From the NCBI GenBank assembly GCA_950097015.1, contig CATNEN010000025.1:1142001-1206000 (forward strand): a stretch of 64,000 nucleotides of DNA, written 5' to 3'. The notes below the pieces were generated by a model, which had not been told where the DNA came from, made no database searches, and saw only the letters and a list, made by a program, of their open reading frames with translations. Both the position numbers and the translations under genes were made by a program. Source of the DNA: Macrostomum hystrix (taxonomy: Eukaryota; Platyhelminthes; Macrostomidae). Shown piece by piece: positions 38,597-50,200 of this stretch. Numbering within the stretch: the first letter of the stretch is position 1; every line of letters starts with the position of its first letter.

Positions 38597-39220
38597 TACA
38601 TGTTTTACATAGACAAAAAGTCTATCATTTTCTTGGTATTAATACAATATTTCAATTTTCAATAGTTCTAATAGCATTAGCCATACTTTTGAAAAAAACT
38701 GGGAAATATAGTATTTTTAATCAGAAAGACAATCACATACTTATGTAATAGGCTATGTTTTGTATTTTACAGTATCTATGCTTATTTCTAGGAAATTGTA
38801 TAAATTCATTGTTTGTTTAAATAGGCTTTAATTCTTTGTTTTAATATGCATGCCCACCCCCAATTTTGCTATAAATATAGGCTACGTGCGCTACTAGGGA
38901 GAGAACTAACTTTTGGGAGCTAAACCCAAGTTCAAGAATAAGATTTGCTGAATGTATGCATTCTTTGAATTAAAATTGTTATAAAGAGGAAATAACATTA
39001 AAAATACATAAAAAATATTGGAGGACAGTATATTATCAAGACGATAGCACGAAACCAGTTTGGACCAAAATTAATACATGTGTTTGACTGGTACTCTCCA
39101 ATCCATTGGAGCCTTTTAAAGACTGGTTGTAACCAATAATATTAAAGAGTAATTCTATACAGTTGGAGAGTTAAAGTGTCTTACCACTTGGCACTTGTGA
39201 TTTGCTACCACAGTTATTGA
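38597..39220. other. AT-rich intergenic sequence
   Basis: No feature recognised between the two inverted-repeat elements. Confidence 0.5.
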
Positions 39221-39694
39221 GGCAATGTTCTACTTCCGTTCGTTATATTATTTTTTTGTTTGCAAACGACAGATAACGACAAAAAAACAAGTTTAACGGC
39301 AACAAAAAGTCAGTAGTTTGGTCACACAGTTCTGAAAAGTCTTGGTCAGTCTTTCTTCTTTCAAACCGGGTAATAGTGCCTAATCCAGTAGAGGGCACCG
39401 AAGCTATTCTTGGGGTATAGACAGCGCCATAAGAATTCTTTGAGGTGGCTTTTGAATAGAGCAGCACTCGTGCCATGCATTTGACGCAGCTTGGCCTTCG
39501 CGAAATCTTCAGCTACAGAATTTCTGTGCTTTAGCTTCCTGTTCCCCCATATTTGCCAGATTTTGCCATAGACATAGATCCAAGTGTCAAGTCACGGCAA
39601 AGCCACGTCAGCACAACTTTTTCAAACTCAGAATCCACGTGTGGCACGAATACAAACGAAAAAATAATATAACGAACGGAAGTAGAACATTGCC
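39221..39694. mobile_element. 474-bp MITE with long inverted termini
   Basis: The left end GGCAATGTTCTACTTCCGTT, continuing CGTTATATTATTTTTT, is repeated inverted at the right end (to 39694), about 36 bp in all. The flanks GTTATTGA (39213-39220) and ATTATTGA (39695-39702) match at seven of eight bases, a likely 8-bp target duplication. The 77-codon minus-strand frame inside (39243-39476) runs into the terminus and is unlikely to be a gene. Confidence 0.82.
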
Positions 39695-39702
39695 ATTATT
39701 GA

Positions 39703-41150
39703 ATATACATCGGCCTATATATAATTAAAGTGTCATACTCCCCTATAATTGGGAAATTTTAAATATAACGAAAGTTGACTATTAACTAAGCATTTTGCAG
39801 TGGATAAATATAAGTAATTTACAAAGAAGAATAAAGAAAGGGCCCCTACAACACTTAAACTATAGCAAATATAGATAGATGCAAGCTTAAACACACCCTT
39901 GATTGCTTTATGTAAAGTTACATTCTTATCTTACTAGGCATAGCCTACTGAAAATCTTTTGTTGGCCTACTGTACAATTATAGCAATTAATTGAAGTTTT
40001 ATTTTAGTTATTGGTAAGAAAACATAAATTAAAATTAAAAAATGCAATTATAACAATACATTTAGAAAATTTCTTACAAAGGAAATTGTATGCAAGCTTC
40101 CGCTAGTAAGTAATAATTTAGTCTATCATATCATTTAGGGAAACATTTCATTTATAATTTTTTATTACTATAGCATTTTAATTTGCATTTCACACTAGTT
40201 TTGATTCTTGGCATAAAAATAAAATCTAGAAAAAAATGCTACAAAAAAATTTTATGGTCAAGTTTTAATATGATATTTAGTGGGATCTACATTTTGCACC
40301 TAAACTAACGAATACTAATCAGGAAAAACCAATGGCTAGAAACAAATGAAAAAGATCTTGTTTTTAAGATTTTCGTAAGGTCTCTCAGTTATATACCATG
40401 CCATGGAATCACCATGTCCACATTGATTTAGCTAGATATAAGATATCTATAAGATATAATATAAGATATATTCGGTAAAAATATAATCAACCTAAAAGTG
40501 CAAAAAACGTCTGCTGCTGTTGCGCAACCATCCAGTAGGTGTAAATCAAGCTGGTTGTCTTCTACTCGCCTAAGCGGTTAGTTAATGCATTGGCACTGAC
40601 GAGTAGTTCGCTGAACATGCACTTTTTAACTTGTTGATTGTATAAAACAATATGTACCTAATTTAAATCTCAACTGTTAAAACAAAAAAGCTATACCAAG
40701 TCTCCCGCGAAACGCCTTGGAATGCAAAGAAACTGTGATTACTTAATCTCCTTTGTTGAATCTATCATAAGGTCAAGATAACTCACAGAAAATAAGTATA
40801 GATATTAAATGCATGCAGTTTCGTCTTCAAATAAAGACGTCGTTTCCTTTCCCAAAAAGTCCGTTTCGGTGTCACTTTTTATCTGAGCTTTTGTATATTT
40901 AGCTCCAATTAGGGGTTAGATTGGATAGCCAATTAGAGACAGTACATCTACATTATCTGCCATCTGCCTTTGAGACAGTGATTCACTTAAGTAACCGATT
41001 ATTTGACCTAAGCCAGTCATGCAGTAACAACTGTTTTACTGCCCCTGGTTATATTATCAGCGATATATTTCACTGCACGTGATTAAAATAAAAGAAACCA
41101 CGTGTAGTTAATTGTACGTCAGTTAATTGCGTTTTTTGCCGCACTTGAAT
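39703..41150. other. AT-rich intergenic sequence
   Basis: No gene, RNA or transposon terminus recognised. A stretch of overlapping GATATAAGATAT repeats lies near 40430-40470. Confidence 0.5.
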
Positions 41151-41228
41151 TATAGATGGCCCAATGAGGCCTTCACTATATTTCCTTGTAAATCACAGAG
41201 ATGTCTTCCATCACCCATAGAAGTGAGT

Positions 41229-41516
41229 TCAAGGGCAGTGGCAGCAGTAGCACCTGCCACCCAGGAGGCTGTGAGTGTAGGACCAGCGCCTCGACCAGCA
41301 CCTCTGGCACATGAGGTCCCGCTTCTCCCAGTTGTTGTGCCAGCATCCGGCACCCCTGACGCCATCGTACTTGGCGCAGGAGAACATTGTGTCCAACTTG
41401 TTCAGGCCCCAGTTGATGACCTTCGTAAGGTCCACTTTAACGTCAAAGTCGACCTGCTCGGAGGGCTGGACCATGAATACCGCCAGTCCGATGAGGATCA
41501 GGATGAGAGTCTTCAT
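41229..41516 (-). CDS. small secreted cysteine-rich peptide
   Basis: A 95-residue protein with an N-terminal signal peptide (MKTLILILIGLAVFMVQPSE; cleavage probably near residue 21-22). The mature part has an amphipathic stretch (VDFDVKVDLTKVINWGLNKL) and then eight cysteines spaced C-x10-C-x11-C-x2-C-x15-C-x-C-C-x-C. This suggests four disulphides and an extracellular role. The ATG is one base after a splice acceptor (CCTTACAG); a good donor (GAAG/GTAAGC) at 42033 defines a 5' UTR exon and an intron of 515 bases. I do not recognise the family; an antimicrobial or other secreted peptide is possible, as is an unrelated gland product. The compact layout, TATA box and 5' UTR intron favour a real gene. 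Confidence 0.65.
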   Translation of the reverse strand: MKTLILILIGLAVFMVQPSEQVDFDVKVDLTKVINWGLNKLDTMFSCAKYDGVRGAGCWHNNWEKRDLMCQRCWSRRWSYTHSLLGGRCYCCHCP

Positions 41517-41802
41517 TCTGTAAGGATTTAAAACAAATGGTTTGTGAATGCATTTTATTTGCCTTTAAAGAGTACAGTCGCAAGGGAAGGAAAACTGAGT
41601 GTAAAAGCGGAGGATATGAAAATCCGATTATTGGTTATTGGTTAGTCCCATTCAAAATAAATCTGTTGCAAATGAGAGCGGTTAGCACAATCTCATTCGC
41701 TATTCGCTACGTCGCATTGTTAAATTCTTGGCCAGGAGGTCTGGGATTCGATTCTTTATTCGAGGACAATAAATTTAGTTCTCAAGCAAGCAAGAGTGCT
41801 AA

Positions 41803-41885
41803 TTGTAGCCTAGTGATAAAGCGCCGGACTCACGACTTGAAGGTCGGGAGTTCGATCCCCGACTCCGATCAATCGGGCGCACGTA
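41803..41885 (+). repeat. tRNA-derived SINE head
   Basis: TAGCCTAGTGATAAAGCGCC (A-box region) and GGGAGTTCGATCCCCGACTC (B-box region) resemble the head of the SINE at 46300, including CGGACTCACGACTT. It lies inside the 5' UTR intron of the secreted peptide gene. No SINE core follows, so it is truncated. Confidence 0.6.
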
Positions 41886-42120
41886 ACGCCACCTTCGAAT
41901 GCGACCACTTAAAAGTTTTAAATATTTCTATCGATGAGGGAAAGAGGCCGAGAGTAGAAAGATTTGGAGACATTAAACACGCCGGAAGAGATTCTTACAA
42001 AAAAAGATGGTAGCACCTTTGACGCTGCTTACCTTCTGGTTGGTTTGTTGCTGCTGCAGGATTGCTTGAAACAGTAATTTCGATTGCTAAATCGCACAAT
42101 GGTTGTGCTGAATTCAGTCG

Positions 42121-42131
42121 TTATATTTATA
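42121..42131 (-). promoter_or_regulatory. TATA box of the secreted peptide gene
   Basis: The minus strand reads TATAAATATAA about 90 bases upstream of the 5' UTR donor at 42033, so transcription would start near 42095-42100 and give a first exon of about 65 bases. Confidence 0.5.
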
Positions 42132-42569
42132 GACCCTCTTCCGGCTGCCATCTGCTCCGGATTTGCACAGGGTTCGATAAGGGCATCAGGATTTGCCTTA
42201 CCCCACTTCTTGGGATTCCAGCAGGTGTGGTGATTAGAGTGACACGCGATAATTCCTATCTGCTTTACGTGCCGAGTCAAACCGCGTTTCGTCACAACAA
42301 AATGCAAACTATTAGCCTAAAAATGTGACAACTACTCAGAGAAAAGATTATTGATTGTATCTTCGCAGGCATGGCAAATGTTTTGCCATTCTGCTAGTAG
42401 TACATGGGTCAGTTGTTGTCGTAGGTAATTTCTAGCAATCACCATGATATGCAAACCATAACAGTCACACAAGTAGACACAATTTAATAAAATTAAATTT
42501 CATATCTTCGGTTTTTATTGGTTTTAATTAGAGAATTACATATTTTCAAAGTCAAAATGCGATGAATTT

Positions 42570-43310
42570 TGTAGCCTCTCTCTCCCACCATCTCTCTGTC
42601 TCTCTCCCACCATCTCTCTGTCTCTCTCCTACCATCTCTCTGTCTCTCTCCTACCATCGCTCTGTGTCTCTCCTATACCATCTCTCTGTCTCTCTCCTAC
42701 CATCTCTCTGTCTCTCTCCTATACTATCTCTCTGTCACTCTCCTATACCATCTCTGTCTCTCTCCTACCATCTCTGTCTCTCTCCTATACCATCTCTCTG
42801 TCTCTCTCCTATCATCTCTCTGTCTCTCTCCTATCATCTCTCTGTCTCTCTCCTATCATCTCTCTGTCTCTCTCCTACCATCTCTCTGTCTCTCTCCTAC
42901 CATCTCTCTGTCTCTCTCCTACCATCTCTCTGTCTCTCTCCTACCATCTCTCTGTCTCTCTCCTACCATCTCTCTGTCTCTCTCCTACCATCTCTCTGTC
43001 TCTCTCCTACCATCTCTCTGTCTCTCTCCTACCATCTCTCTGTCTCTCTCCTACCATCTCTCTGTCTCTCTCCTACCATCTCTCTGTCTCTCTCCTACCA
43101 TCTCTCTGTCTCTCTCCTACCATCTCTCTGTCTCTCTCCTACCATCGCTGTATCTCTCCTACCATCACTGTCACTCTCCTACCATCGCTGTCACTCTCCT
43201 ACCATCGCTGTCTCTCTCCTACCATCGCTCTGTGTCTTTCCTACCATCGCTGTCTCTCTCCTACCCTCTTTGTCTCTCTCCTACCCTCTTTGTCTGTCTT
43301 ATACCTCACT
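42570..43310. repeat. 22-bp pyrimidine-rich minisatellite
   Basis: About 34 units of TCTCTCTCCTACCATCTCTC followed by TG. The block at 42860-43150 is almost perfect; both ends are more diverged. The long plus-strand frame (SLSYHLSVSLLP repeats) is an artefact. Confidence 0.95.
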
Positions 43311-43894
43311 CTGGTCTGTCTCAAACCGTACGGATTAACATATAGTATATACAGTGTACTGATAAAACCAATTTACAAACCATCCCGTGGCAATAATTCT
43401 GATGCAGTCAGAGTTGCGTGGGTGGTTTTGGAGAAGAGGCATCGTCAGTGTTAGCTCGGAGCACCTATGTTTCTTGGACTAGAATAGAAAAGCAATCTGA
43501 GAACTGTTCACACAAAAAATTAAGAAGCGCATTCTGAAAATGTACAGTGTACAAATGTACAAATGTACTAACAATGACGCAAAAAGTGAGTTCACGTACG
43601 TACATGAAGAAAAGAAAAACTCATTCGCGAGAATGAAGTTTGTAGTTATGGGCGCTTTGAAAAGCATTCGGCATTAGCCACGATGCGCTGTGAAGTTAGT
43701 TCATAGGAGCACACTGGAAACCATAGGGGTGCGGTTCGGACTGGATGAGTCCGATTGGATGTTTGTCCAATTCTCTATTGTTGGCTCGAGTAAAAGAGCT
43801 TTTAGAGCCTAGTCAAGCAAAACGAGTAAAGTAAAGTGTAAAGTTGAGTAGAGCAGCTTCGTTAGTTACTTTCGCAGCTCTTATCATCACAGCC

Positions 43895-45340
43895 ATGGCT
43901 TTTGTAACAAACTTTCGCACACTGAGCTACGTAAATTACATTGGTGTGGATGATTTCTCAGATCGGCTGAGCTACAAGATCAGCAGTGGCATGCTTACTG
44001 TGCTCAGCATTCTCGTGACAATGCGCACCTACGGTATGATTCCCATCGCGTGCTACCTGCCGCAGTCGTTCGGCTTCGAGAAGGGCGGTCAGGTAGACTT
44101 TGTGGACCAGTACTGCCTCTCGGAGGGGACCTACGCTGTGGACCCCCGGCATTTCGTGCTGCACAATGATCTAAAAGATGGTGGACTGAGCTTCTACGCC
44201 GGAAAAAAGATCTATTACTACCAGTGGGTACCGCTTGTACTGGCCTTCCAGGCCGTGCTGTGCTGCGTGCCACGCCTGCTCTGGCACATGGTCAGCTTCG
44301 ACCGGGCCGGTACCGACGTCGGGCGCATCATCAAGCTAGCCAAGGACGCCTCGGAGGACTCCAGCGGCGGTCTCACCCGCCGACGCATGGTGACGCACAT
44401 TGCTAGACTGATCGAGCGGATGATCAAGCGTCGACTACCGCCAGAGAACGCGGACGAGTTGGGCAGGCGAGCATCTCTAGTCCGAGCTTGGCGGATGCTC
44501 AGGCGCTTAAAGCCGTCGCAGCTCAGTGGAAGCTACCTGATTGTGACTTACATGTTAATTAAGCTCGCCTACTTGCTGAACGCCGTAGGTCAGCTGCTAA
44601 CAATGAACTCATTCCTACAGTTAAACACTACTCGATACAGCTTGCCGGGCGTCGACCTACTCAGGGAGGTTCTGATAGACAGCGACTGGCAGAACAGCAT
44701 GGTGTTTCCTAGAGTGGGCGTCTGCGCCGTGAAGATGCGCTCTGCCGCTGACGTGAACTGGCTGTACGCCCAGTGCGCCTTGCCGGTCAACATAATCAAC
44801 GAGAAAATCTACGTCTTCCTGTGGTTCTGGTTCTCCATCGTCGCGGCCGTGAATATTCTGAGCATTCTAGGGTGGCTCTACCGCCTTGTCTGGAACTTCA
44901 GTTTGATTAAATTCGTCAAGGACTACCTGCGCCTAGCTGACAACTACAGAGAGTTTAAGGACAATAGTCACATGCTTCACAAGTTCATAAAGCGATACCT
45001 TAGCCGCGACGGCGCCTTCTTATTGAAGATGATAGCTCTGAACTGCGGAGACATGGTCTGCGCCGATGTCACCAGCACAATGTGGGAGGGTTTCTTGTAC
45101 AAGGAGAAGATCTTAGATCGGCCCAAAGCCAGCCAATTATCAGAGGCTGGGTTGCTGCAACTCAACAGCATCGGGGTTCAAAGCTCGGCGGGCTGCCCTC
45201 GGCAGCGAAGGAAGAGGCTGCAATGGCAGAAGAGCGCGCCGGAGTCGAGCCTGCCAGACGAGCCAAACGAGATGGCTGAGCACGAGGCAGAGCTGGCCGA
45301 GTGCAGGAAGGAGGGTCAAGAGATTGCCGAGACTTTTTGA
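43895..45340 (+). CDS. innexin gap-junction protein
   Basis: A single-exon gene of 481 residues, at the long end for innexins. The ATG at 43895 in the context ACAGCCATGG gives MAFVTNFRTLSYVNYIGVDD. The family signature YYQWVP is at 108-113. Four membrane segments lie at about 30-46, 111-133, 213-238 and 305-330. The first extracellular loop carries C53 and C74 and the second C277 and C294, the two-plus-two pattern that locks the loops by disulphides. NEKIYVFLWFWFSIVA is the conserved start of TM4. The cytoplasmic loop is basic (RMIKRRLPPENADELGRR) and the C-terminal tail is acidic and charged (HEAELAECRKEGQEIAE). Innexins form hexameric or octameric channels joining neighbouring cells. A pyrimidine-rich TTTCGCAG shortly before the ATG could be an acceptor for a 5' UTR exon. 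A poly(A) signal lies at 45593. Confidence 0.96.
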   Translation: MAFVTNFRTLSYVNYIGVDDFSDRLSYKISSGMLTVLSILVTMRTYGMIPIACYLPQSFGFEKGGQVDFVDQYCLSEGTYAVDPRHFVLHNDLKDGGLSFYAGKKIYYYQWVPLVLAFQAVLCCVPRLLWHMVSFDRAGTDVGRIIKLAKDASEDSSGGLTRRRMVTHIARLIERMIKRRLPPENADELGRRASLVRAWRMLRRLKPSQLSGSYLIVTYMLIKLAYLLNAVGQLLTMNSFLQLNTTRYSLPGVDLLREVLIDSDWQNSMVFPRVGVCAVKMRSAADVNWLYAQCALPVNIINEKIYVFLWFWFSIVAAVNILSILGWLYRLVWNFSLIKFVKDYLRLADNYREFKDNSHMLHKFIKRYLSRDGAFLLKMIALNCGDMVCADVTSTMWEGFLYKEKILDRPKASQLSEAGLLQLNSIGVQSSAGCPRQRRKRLQWQKSAPESSLPDEPNEMAEHEAELAECRKEGQEIAETF

Positions 45341-46298
45341 TCAATCGTCCTCAGCAATTAGGACAGTTGAAGCAATTATTGCTTCGGACAAGAGCGAAAC
45401 TCTACTGTTGTGAATTGTAAGTATAGCCTGCTGTAAAGTTCGCCGCTTTCTTCGCTTGCTTGCTTGCTTCGCATTTTAGCTATAGTCATTCGCTTGTACA
45501 GCTGTTTTCATACTCGAGTACGTTTGCGATAAGTTTAAAAAATCTTTAATGAAACGTCGCAAAGAAGAATGTGAACGAATATTTGCATCGGAAATAAATA
45601 TTTCACGGCAAACAACAGTAGACTAAAGTACACACAGAGGCTCTCTGTACAGATACATAGGAAAAGAAAAGGAGACTCTTTACGAAAACCTTTCAGCCGT
45701 GTCAGTATTTGAGAATGTTTTGCACGTATTAAGATGTAGTTTTATAAGCATTTAATCACTTGTACCATGAAAATCAAACATTGCGGAGACATGAAGCAGA
45801 AATAATAGGATTCAAGCAAGGCTTTCCCAAAAGTTGAGAAACAGCAGCGGTATTGAAAAACGAACTACATTGGGTCAATCGGGATTTAATTTAATTTAAT
45901 TTAATTATATTGTTAAGGTAATTGCTTTATACGATTTTCATTTGCGTTACGAAGTATTACTATTGTTAATATTGTAGTTTGCCTTCGCGTGTTGAAACGA
46001 GGTGAATCGCCTCGGTGCTACGTGCCTCGACGTTTTACCTCGTTTCAGCTCTCTGCAGCCTATAAATATTGGTATATTGTCTCTGTTTGTTTCCGATATT
46101 TTTACTGGACAAGGAATGCGTGTCGATGCTAACTTTTCTGACCAGGTGATGTTCTAGAAATTTACACACACATCGAGCGCCAAATATATTTTCTCTTCCA
46201 GGTGCCTAATTTACTCATGGTAGAAGACTTGAAAATACTTCAATATTTTTTCTTCGTTTCTTTTACTTTACTATATATGAGTATAAACACTTTATACA
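45341..46298 (+). other. innexin 3' UTR and intergenic sequence
   Basis: AATAAA at 45593-45598 probably ends the innexin transcript. A perfect 10-bp inverted repeat, GAAACGAGGT (45994-46003) and ACCTCGTTTC (46037-46046), encloses a 33-base loop, with TATAAATA shortly after it. Nothing else recognised. Confidence 0.5.
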
Positions 46299-46607
46299 AG
46301 AGGTTGAAGACTAGTGGTTAGGGCGTCGGACTCACGACTTAAAAAAGATCGGGGGTTCGATTCCCGACTCCACTGTGTGTCCTTGTGTCCTTTAGCAAGA
46401 CACTTAACTCTGCAGTGCTTCAGTTCACCCAGCTGTTAAATGGGTACCAGCATCAGCTGGGATAATTGAAGGTGGGTGTGGCGTCCCCCCAGTCCATGGA
46501 CTGAACAGCTGTACGCAGTCTTCAGATGCGCCGCGCAATAGCTGCGGCTGTGCTGTCGGCAGCACATCTGACCCGATTGGGGCAGGTGAAATCAATTATT
46601 ATTATTA
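46299..46607 (+). repeat. tRNA-derived SINE with conserved core and ATT tail
   Basis: The head has A-box (GACTAGTGGTTAGGGCGTCG) and B-box (GGGGGTTCGATTCCCGACTC) sequences. The body contains TCCTTTAGCAAGACACTTAA and CACCCAGCTGTTAAATGGGT, a core of the kind shared by SINEs of many aquatic animals. It ends in ATT repeats (CAATTATTATTATTA). The tail continues on the far side of the Helitron block at 54905 (TTATTATATAAAC), so the Helitrons were inserted into the tail. Confidence 0.8.
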
Positions 46608-47280
46608 CTAGCTTTTTTTGCCCGTTGTTTTTGGGGCAGAAATTTAAAGCAAAGCAGTAAGCAATTCACGTCTCTGTATTAACTTTATAGTGAAGGTCAC
46701 CATTTATTTATTTACTGCATTAATGAAAAGTGAAGAGTTTGTTTAAGGGCGTTTTAAGTAAAAAATAAGTGAAAAGTTTGTCCAAACAGCCCCCTCTTGA
46801 TTACTTCTTTAGAAACATGTCTCTTAGCCACTCCTCTATACAGTCAGTGGCAGATCCAGGAATTTTGTTTTGGGGCGGTCTGTCAGGGGAGCGCCATGAG
46901 AATCACAGAGGGGGTGCCAGCGGCCGAAAAAGGGCGCCAGGAGCCAAGAAAGGCGCCAGCGGCTGAAAAACAGGAGCCAGCGGCTGAAAAAGGGGCGTCA
47001 GCGGCCGAAAAGGGGCGCCAGTGCTGCGACTGGCGCCCCTGGTGGGGGCATCTTATTCCCATGATTAAAATTTTGGGGGGGGGGGCGACTGCCCCCAGCC
47101 CCCCCCCTAAATCTGCCTCTGTATACAGTATGCACTATGCATGTACACGCGTATACATAAGGAAAATAGCCATGGCATAACAATAACAATGTCAAAGAAA
47201 CAAAATCAAACTGTTTCAGAGTTCAGAGTTAGACAGGTCAAGGTCAATTCGTGACTACTTTTCTATTAATTGCTTGCGAG

Positions 47281-50200
47281 TCACCTCAAGGCCTGGGGAT
47301 ACAGCACATTCTTCGTTCTTCCCCTTGGTGCGAAAATGAATAGGCCAGCTGGAGTTCCAACACGGGAGCAGGCGACATAAAGCTGCCCATGCGAGAAGCA
47401 AGGAGTCTCCAGGTTGATGCCAGCCACCTTCAGCGACTGTCCCTGAGCCTTGTTAATAGTCATCGCAAAGCACACTCTCACAGGGAACTGCAGTCGCTTG
47501 AACTGAAATGGCAGGTCCGTGGGGATAATTGGAATCCGGGGAACGAACACAGACTCTCCTCTGCCAGATCCAGTCATTATCGTGGCCTCAATCACGTGTG
47601 GGAAGAGCCGCCTGACTATCAGTCTGGTGCCGTTACACAGCCTTGGCGCATTCAGGTTGCGGAGGAGCATAATTGGTGCCCCAACTTTCAGCTGCAAGTT
47701 GTGCGATGGAGTTCCAGGAGGATCTAGAGAGTTCAGAAACTCAACAGGATACTCCACAGCGGTGTCATCAGTCAACGTTGTATCAATTGACTTGTAGGTG
47801 AAAACTGCACCTGGCAACTCCTGAAGCAGTTGGTAGTTAATTTCGTTGGCGGCATCATTTCTAGGACACAGAATTGCCCTCTCTGACAGCCAGTCAACGT
47901 CAGCATATCGAACCATCAGGTTCGGGTAAACTTTTGCCTTGAGCTCCTGCACTGACTGCACAATGGTTCCGATTGTAGCGATCGATGACTGCCCATTCTC
48001 TGTGCTAATCTCCAGCAGACCATTGCCGATTCGCAATAGATTGGCAGAGAACTCATGAGCTGTTTCGTCTCCTTGAATTGTAGCTCTCATGTTTGTTCGT
48101 AGGTGCAACTTCACAACCGATGGCCACAGGTGAGATGATTTTAGGAAAGCATTAATCTCATCAGCAGGAGTGCCTCGCGGAATCACAGGCAGCGTCTGTC
48201 TAAAGTCTCCAGACAGCAGCAGAGTGACACCACCCATCAGTTGATTGCTATTGCGCAGGTCTTTCAAAGTTAAGTTGAGTGCTTCAAATGCCAGTTTGTG
48301 GGACATGGTACACTCATCCCAGACGATGAGCTTGCAAGCCTGAAGCACTCTGGCAGTGCCTGTGTTTTTCTTGATGTTGCACAGCGGATTCTCCGCTCGA
48401 GACAGATCAAGCGGCAACTTCAGTGCTGAGTGGGCAGTGCGACCGCCTGGCAGCAAGGTGGCTGCAATTCCAGAGGAAGCTACAGCAATGGCAACATCGC
48501 CTCGTTGCCTGACCTTTGCCAGAAGGAGGTTGATTAGAAATGTTTTTCCTGTGCCACCTGGAGCATCAAGAAAAACCATGCCACCAACGTTGTTGTTGAC
48601 TCTGCGCAATAGCTCGCGGTACGCCTCTAGCTGCTCAGGCATGAGTCGGGGCTCATTCTCCTCTATGAACTGTCCCAGCTGCTCCTGGTCATAGCCTCTT
48701 TCTCGCAGCATCTCCCTGCACAGGTTGTCCTGTTGTCCTGTCCTGTTAGCTTTTGGGAGTCCAAAAGAATCTAGATAGCGATCGGTCAACTCCAGCACCT
48801 TGTCCTCAATGCGCAGCAGGGCCTCGTTAAACACTGCTTCTGTGAATGGCAACTCTGGCTCCTGAGCCACGAATCGCGCCCGGAAGAGAATGTCTTCGGC
48901 CATGGGTTCTTTGAATGTTTCCCAAAGCTGAAGTGGATCAGAGAGACCACAGGTGGCAACCATGATGGCAAAGAGATCTCGCAGGTGACTTGGTGAGCGC
49001 ACCGTTGCCGCTTCCTCCAATGTCGCTCTCCATTGAGCATCATCTTCCAGCAGTCCCAGTCGCTGACATGCTTCATGAAAAGTTTCCTTCCACCGTTCTA
49101 ATGTGTCTAAATGACGTCGGACCAATCACGGTATGTAGCAATATACGCAGGTAGTAGCATTCACGGTGGTTTGGGTGCACCGTGTACACTCTGGCTAATG
49201 CATCAGTCTGTCGTATTTCAGGATGGCCCGGAACTGCAGCGCCTTGAACCCGCCGCTTCCATCCTTTCGAAGAGGCGTTCCATGTGTAATAGGCAGGCAC
49301 CTGGTGGTACAGCAAAGTCCTGGCAAAGGGGTCTTCAGCGCACAACTTGAAGAAAGCAGTAAGAGTAGTGTCCTGTGGCCTTTGAGCACGCTGCTGGATG
49401 TTCTCCTCCGTAAAGTATACTCTCTGACCGTTTTCCAGGTGCACACTGAGGTGCATGACAGTTGGGTGGCGTTCATGAATAGAGAATCCGAAGATTCGCC
49501 ACATTGCCTCGTTGGAGCTGATACGGGCTCGTATACCTTCCGCTCTTGAAGCGATTGACTTCGTCAAATTCGTTTACTATGCCTCCAGGTCCCTCAATGT
49601 TGAACACTGCTTGGTCGCTACCCTTGTTCACGTACTTGCAAATGTACTTGATTGATTTAACAGAGTTGCAGTACTCAACGTTGATGTGTGCATTGAACAC
49701 CTTGGACAGTAGCGGGCAGTAGGGAACGACCCATCTGTTGTCCAGATCGATCTCTTCATTCCCATGGCTGCGTAGAATAATGCGAGTGGTAAAGCCGCCA
49801 TCCTCACGTGATCTCCGTCGATACAGCGGATAACCGTCTTGTCCTGTCACCGTCTCACTTAGTAGAGCCTTGGGATACTTTTTCGAGCAAATGTTGTCCT
49901 TCATGCAAGGCGAATTCGGATTGAGGCGCCCGCAGGGTCCATGAATCATCTGCTTAGTGACAGTAAGATAGAGCTGAGGATCCTCATCCGGATTGGGAAT
50001 CTCAGCGCGGATGACCTCGTCAAGCTGATTCGGCCTGATCCGGCTTCGCAGCCAAATCAATATATGAGCGTGTGGCAGCCCTCGCTTTTGCCACTCAATG
50101 GTGTACATGTCGCATCTAGTGGGACCAAAGATGGCGCCTTTTGTGATGTACTCCATAAGTTGTTTCAGCTTTAGTTGGAACACTCGCGCCACCAAGTCGT

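Noticed and set aside
39243-39476. A 77-codon minus-strand frame
   Set aside because: It lies within a MITE and its end is the terminal inverted repeat.
41818-41880. A functional tRNA gene
   Set aside because: A and B boxes are visible but no acceptor stem pairing or clean anticodon loop; the sequence matches the SINE head at 46300.
43958-44427. Several minus-strand frames opposite the innexin
   Set aside because: They are shadows of the GC-rich coding strand.
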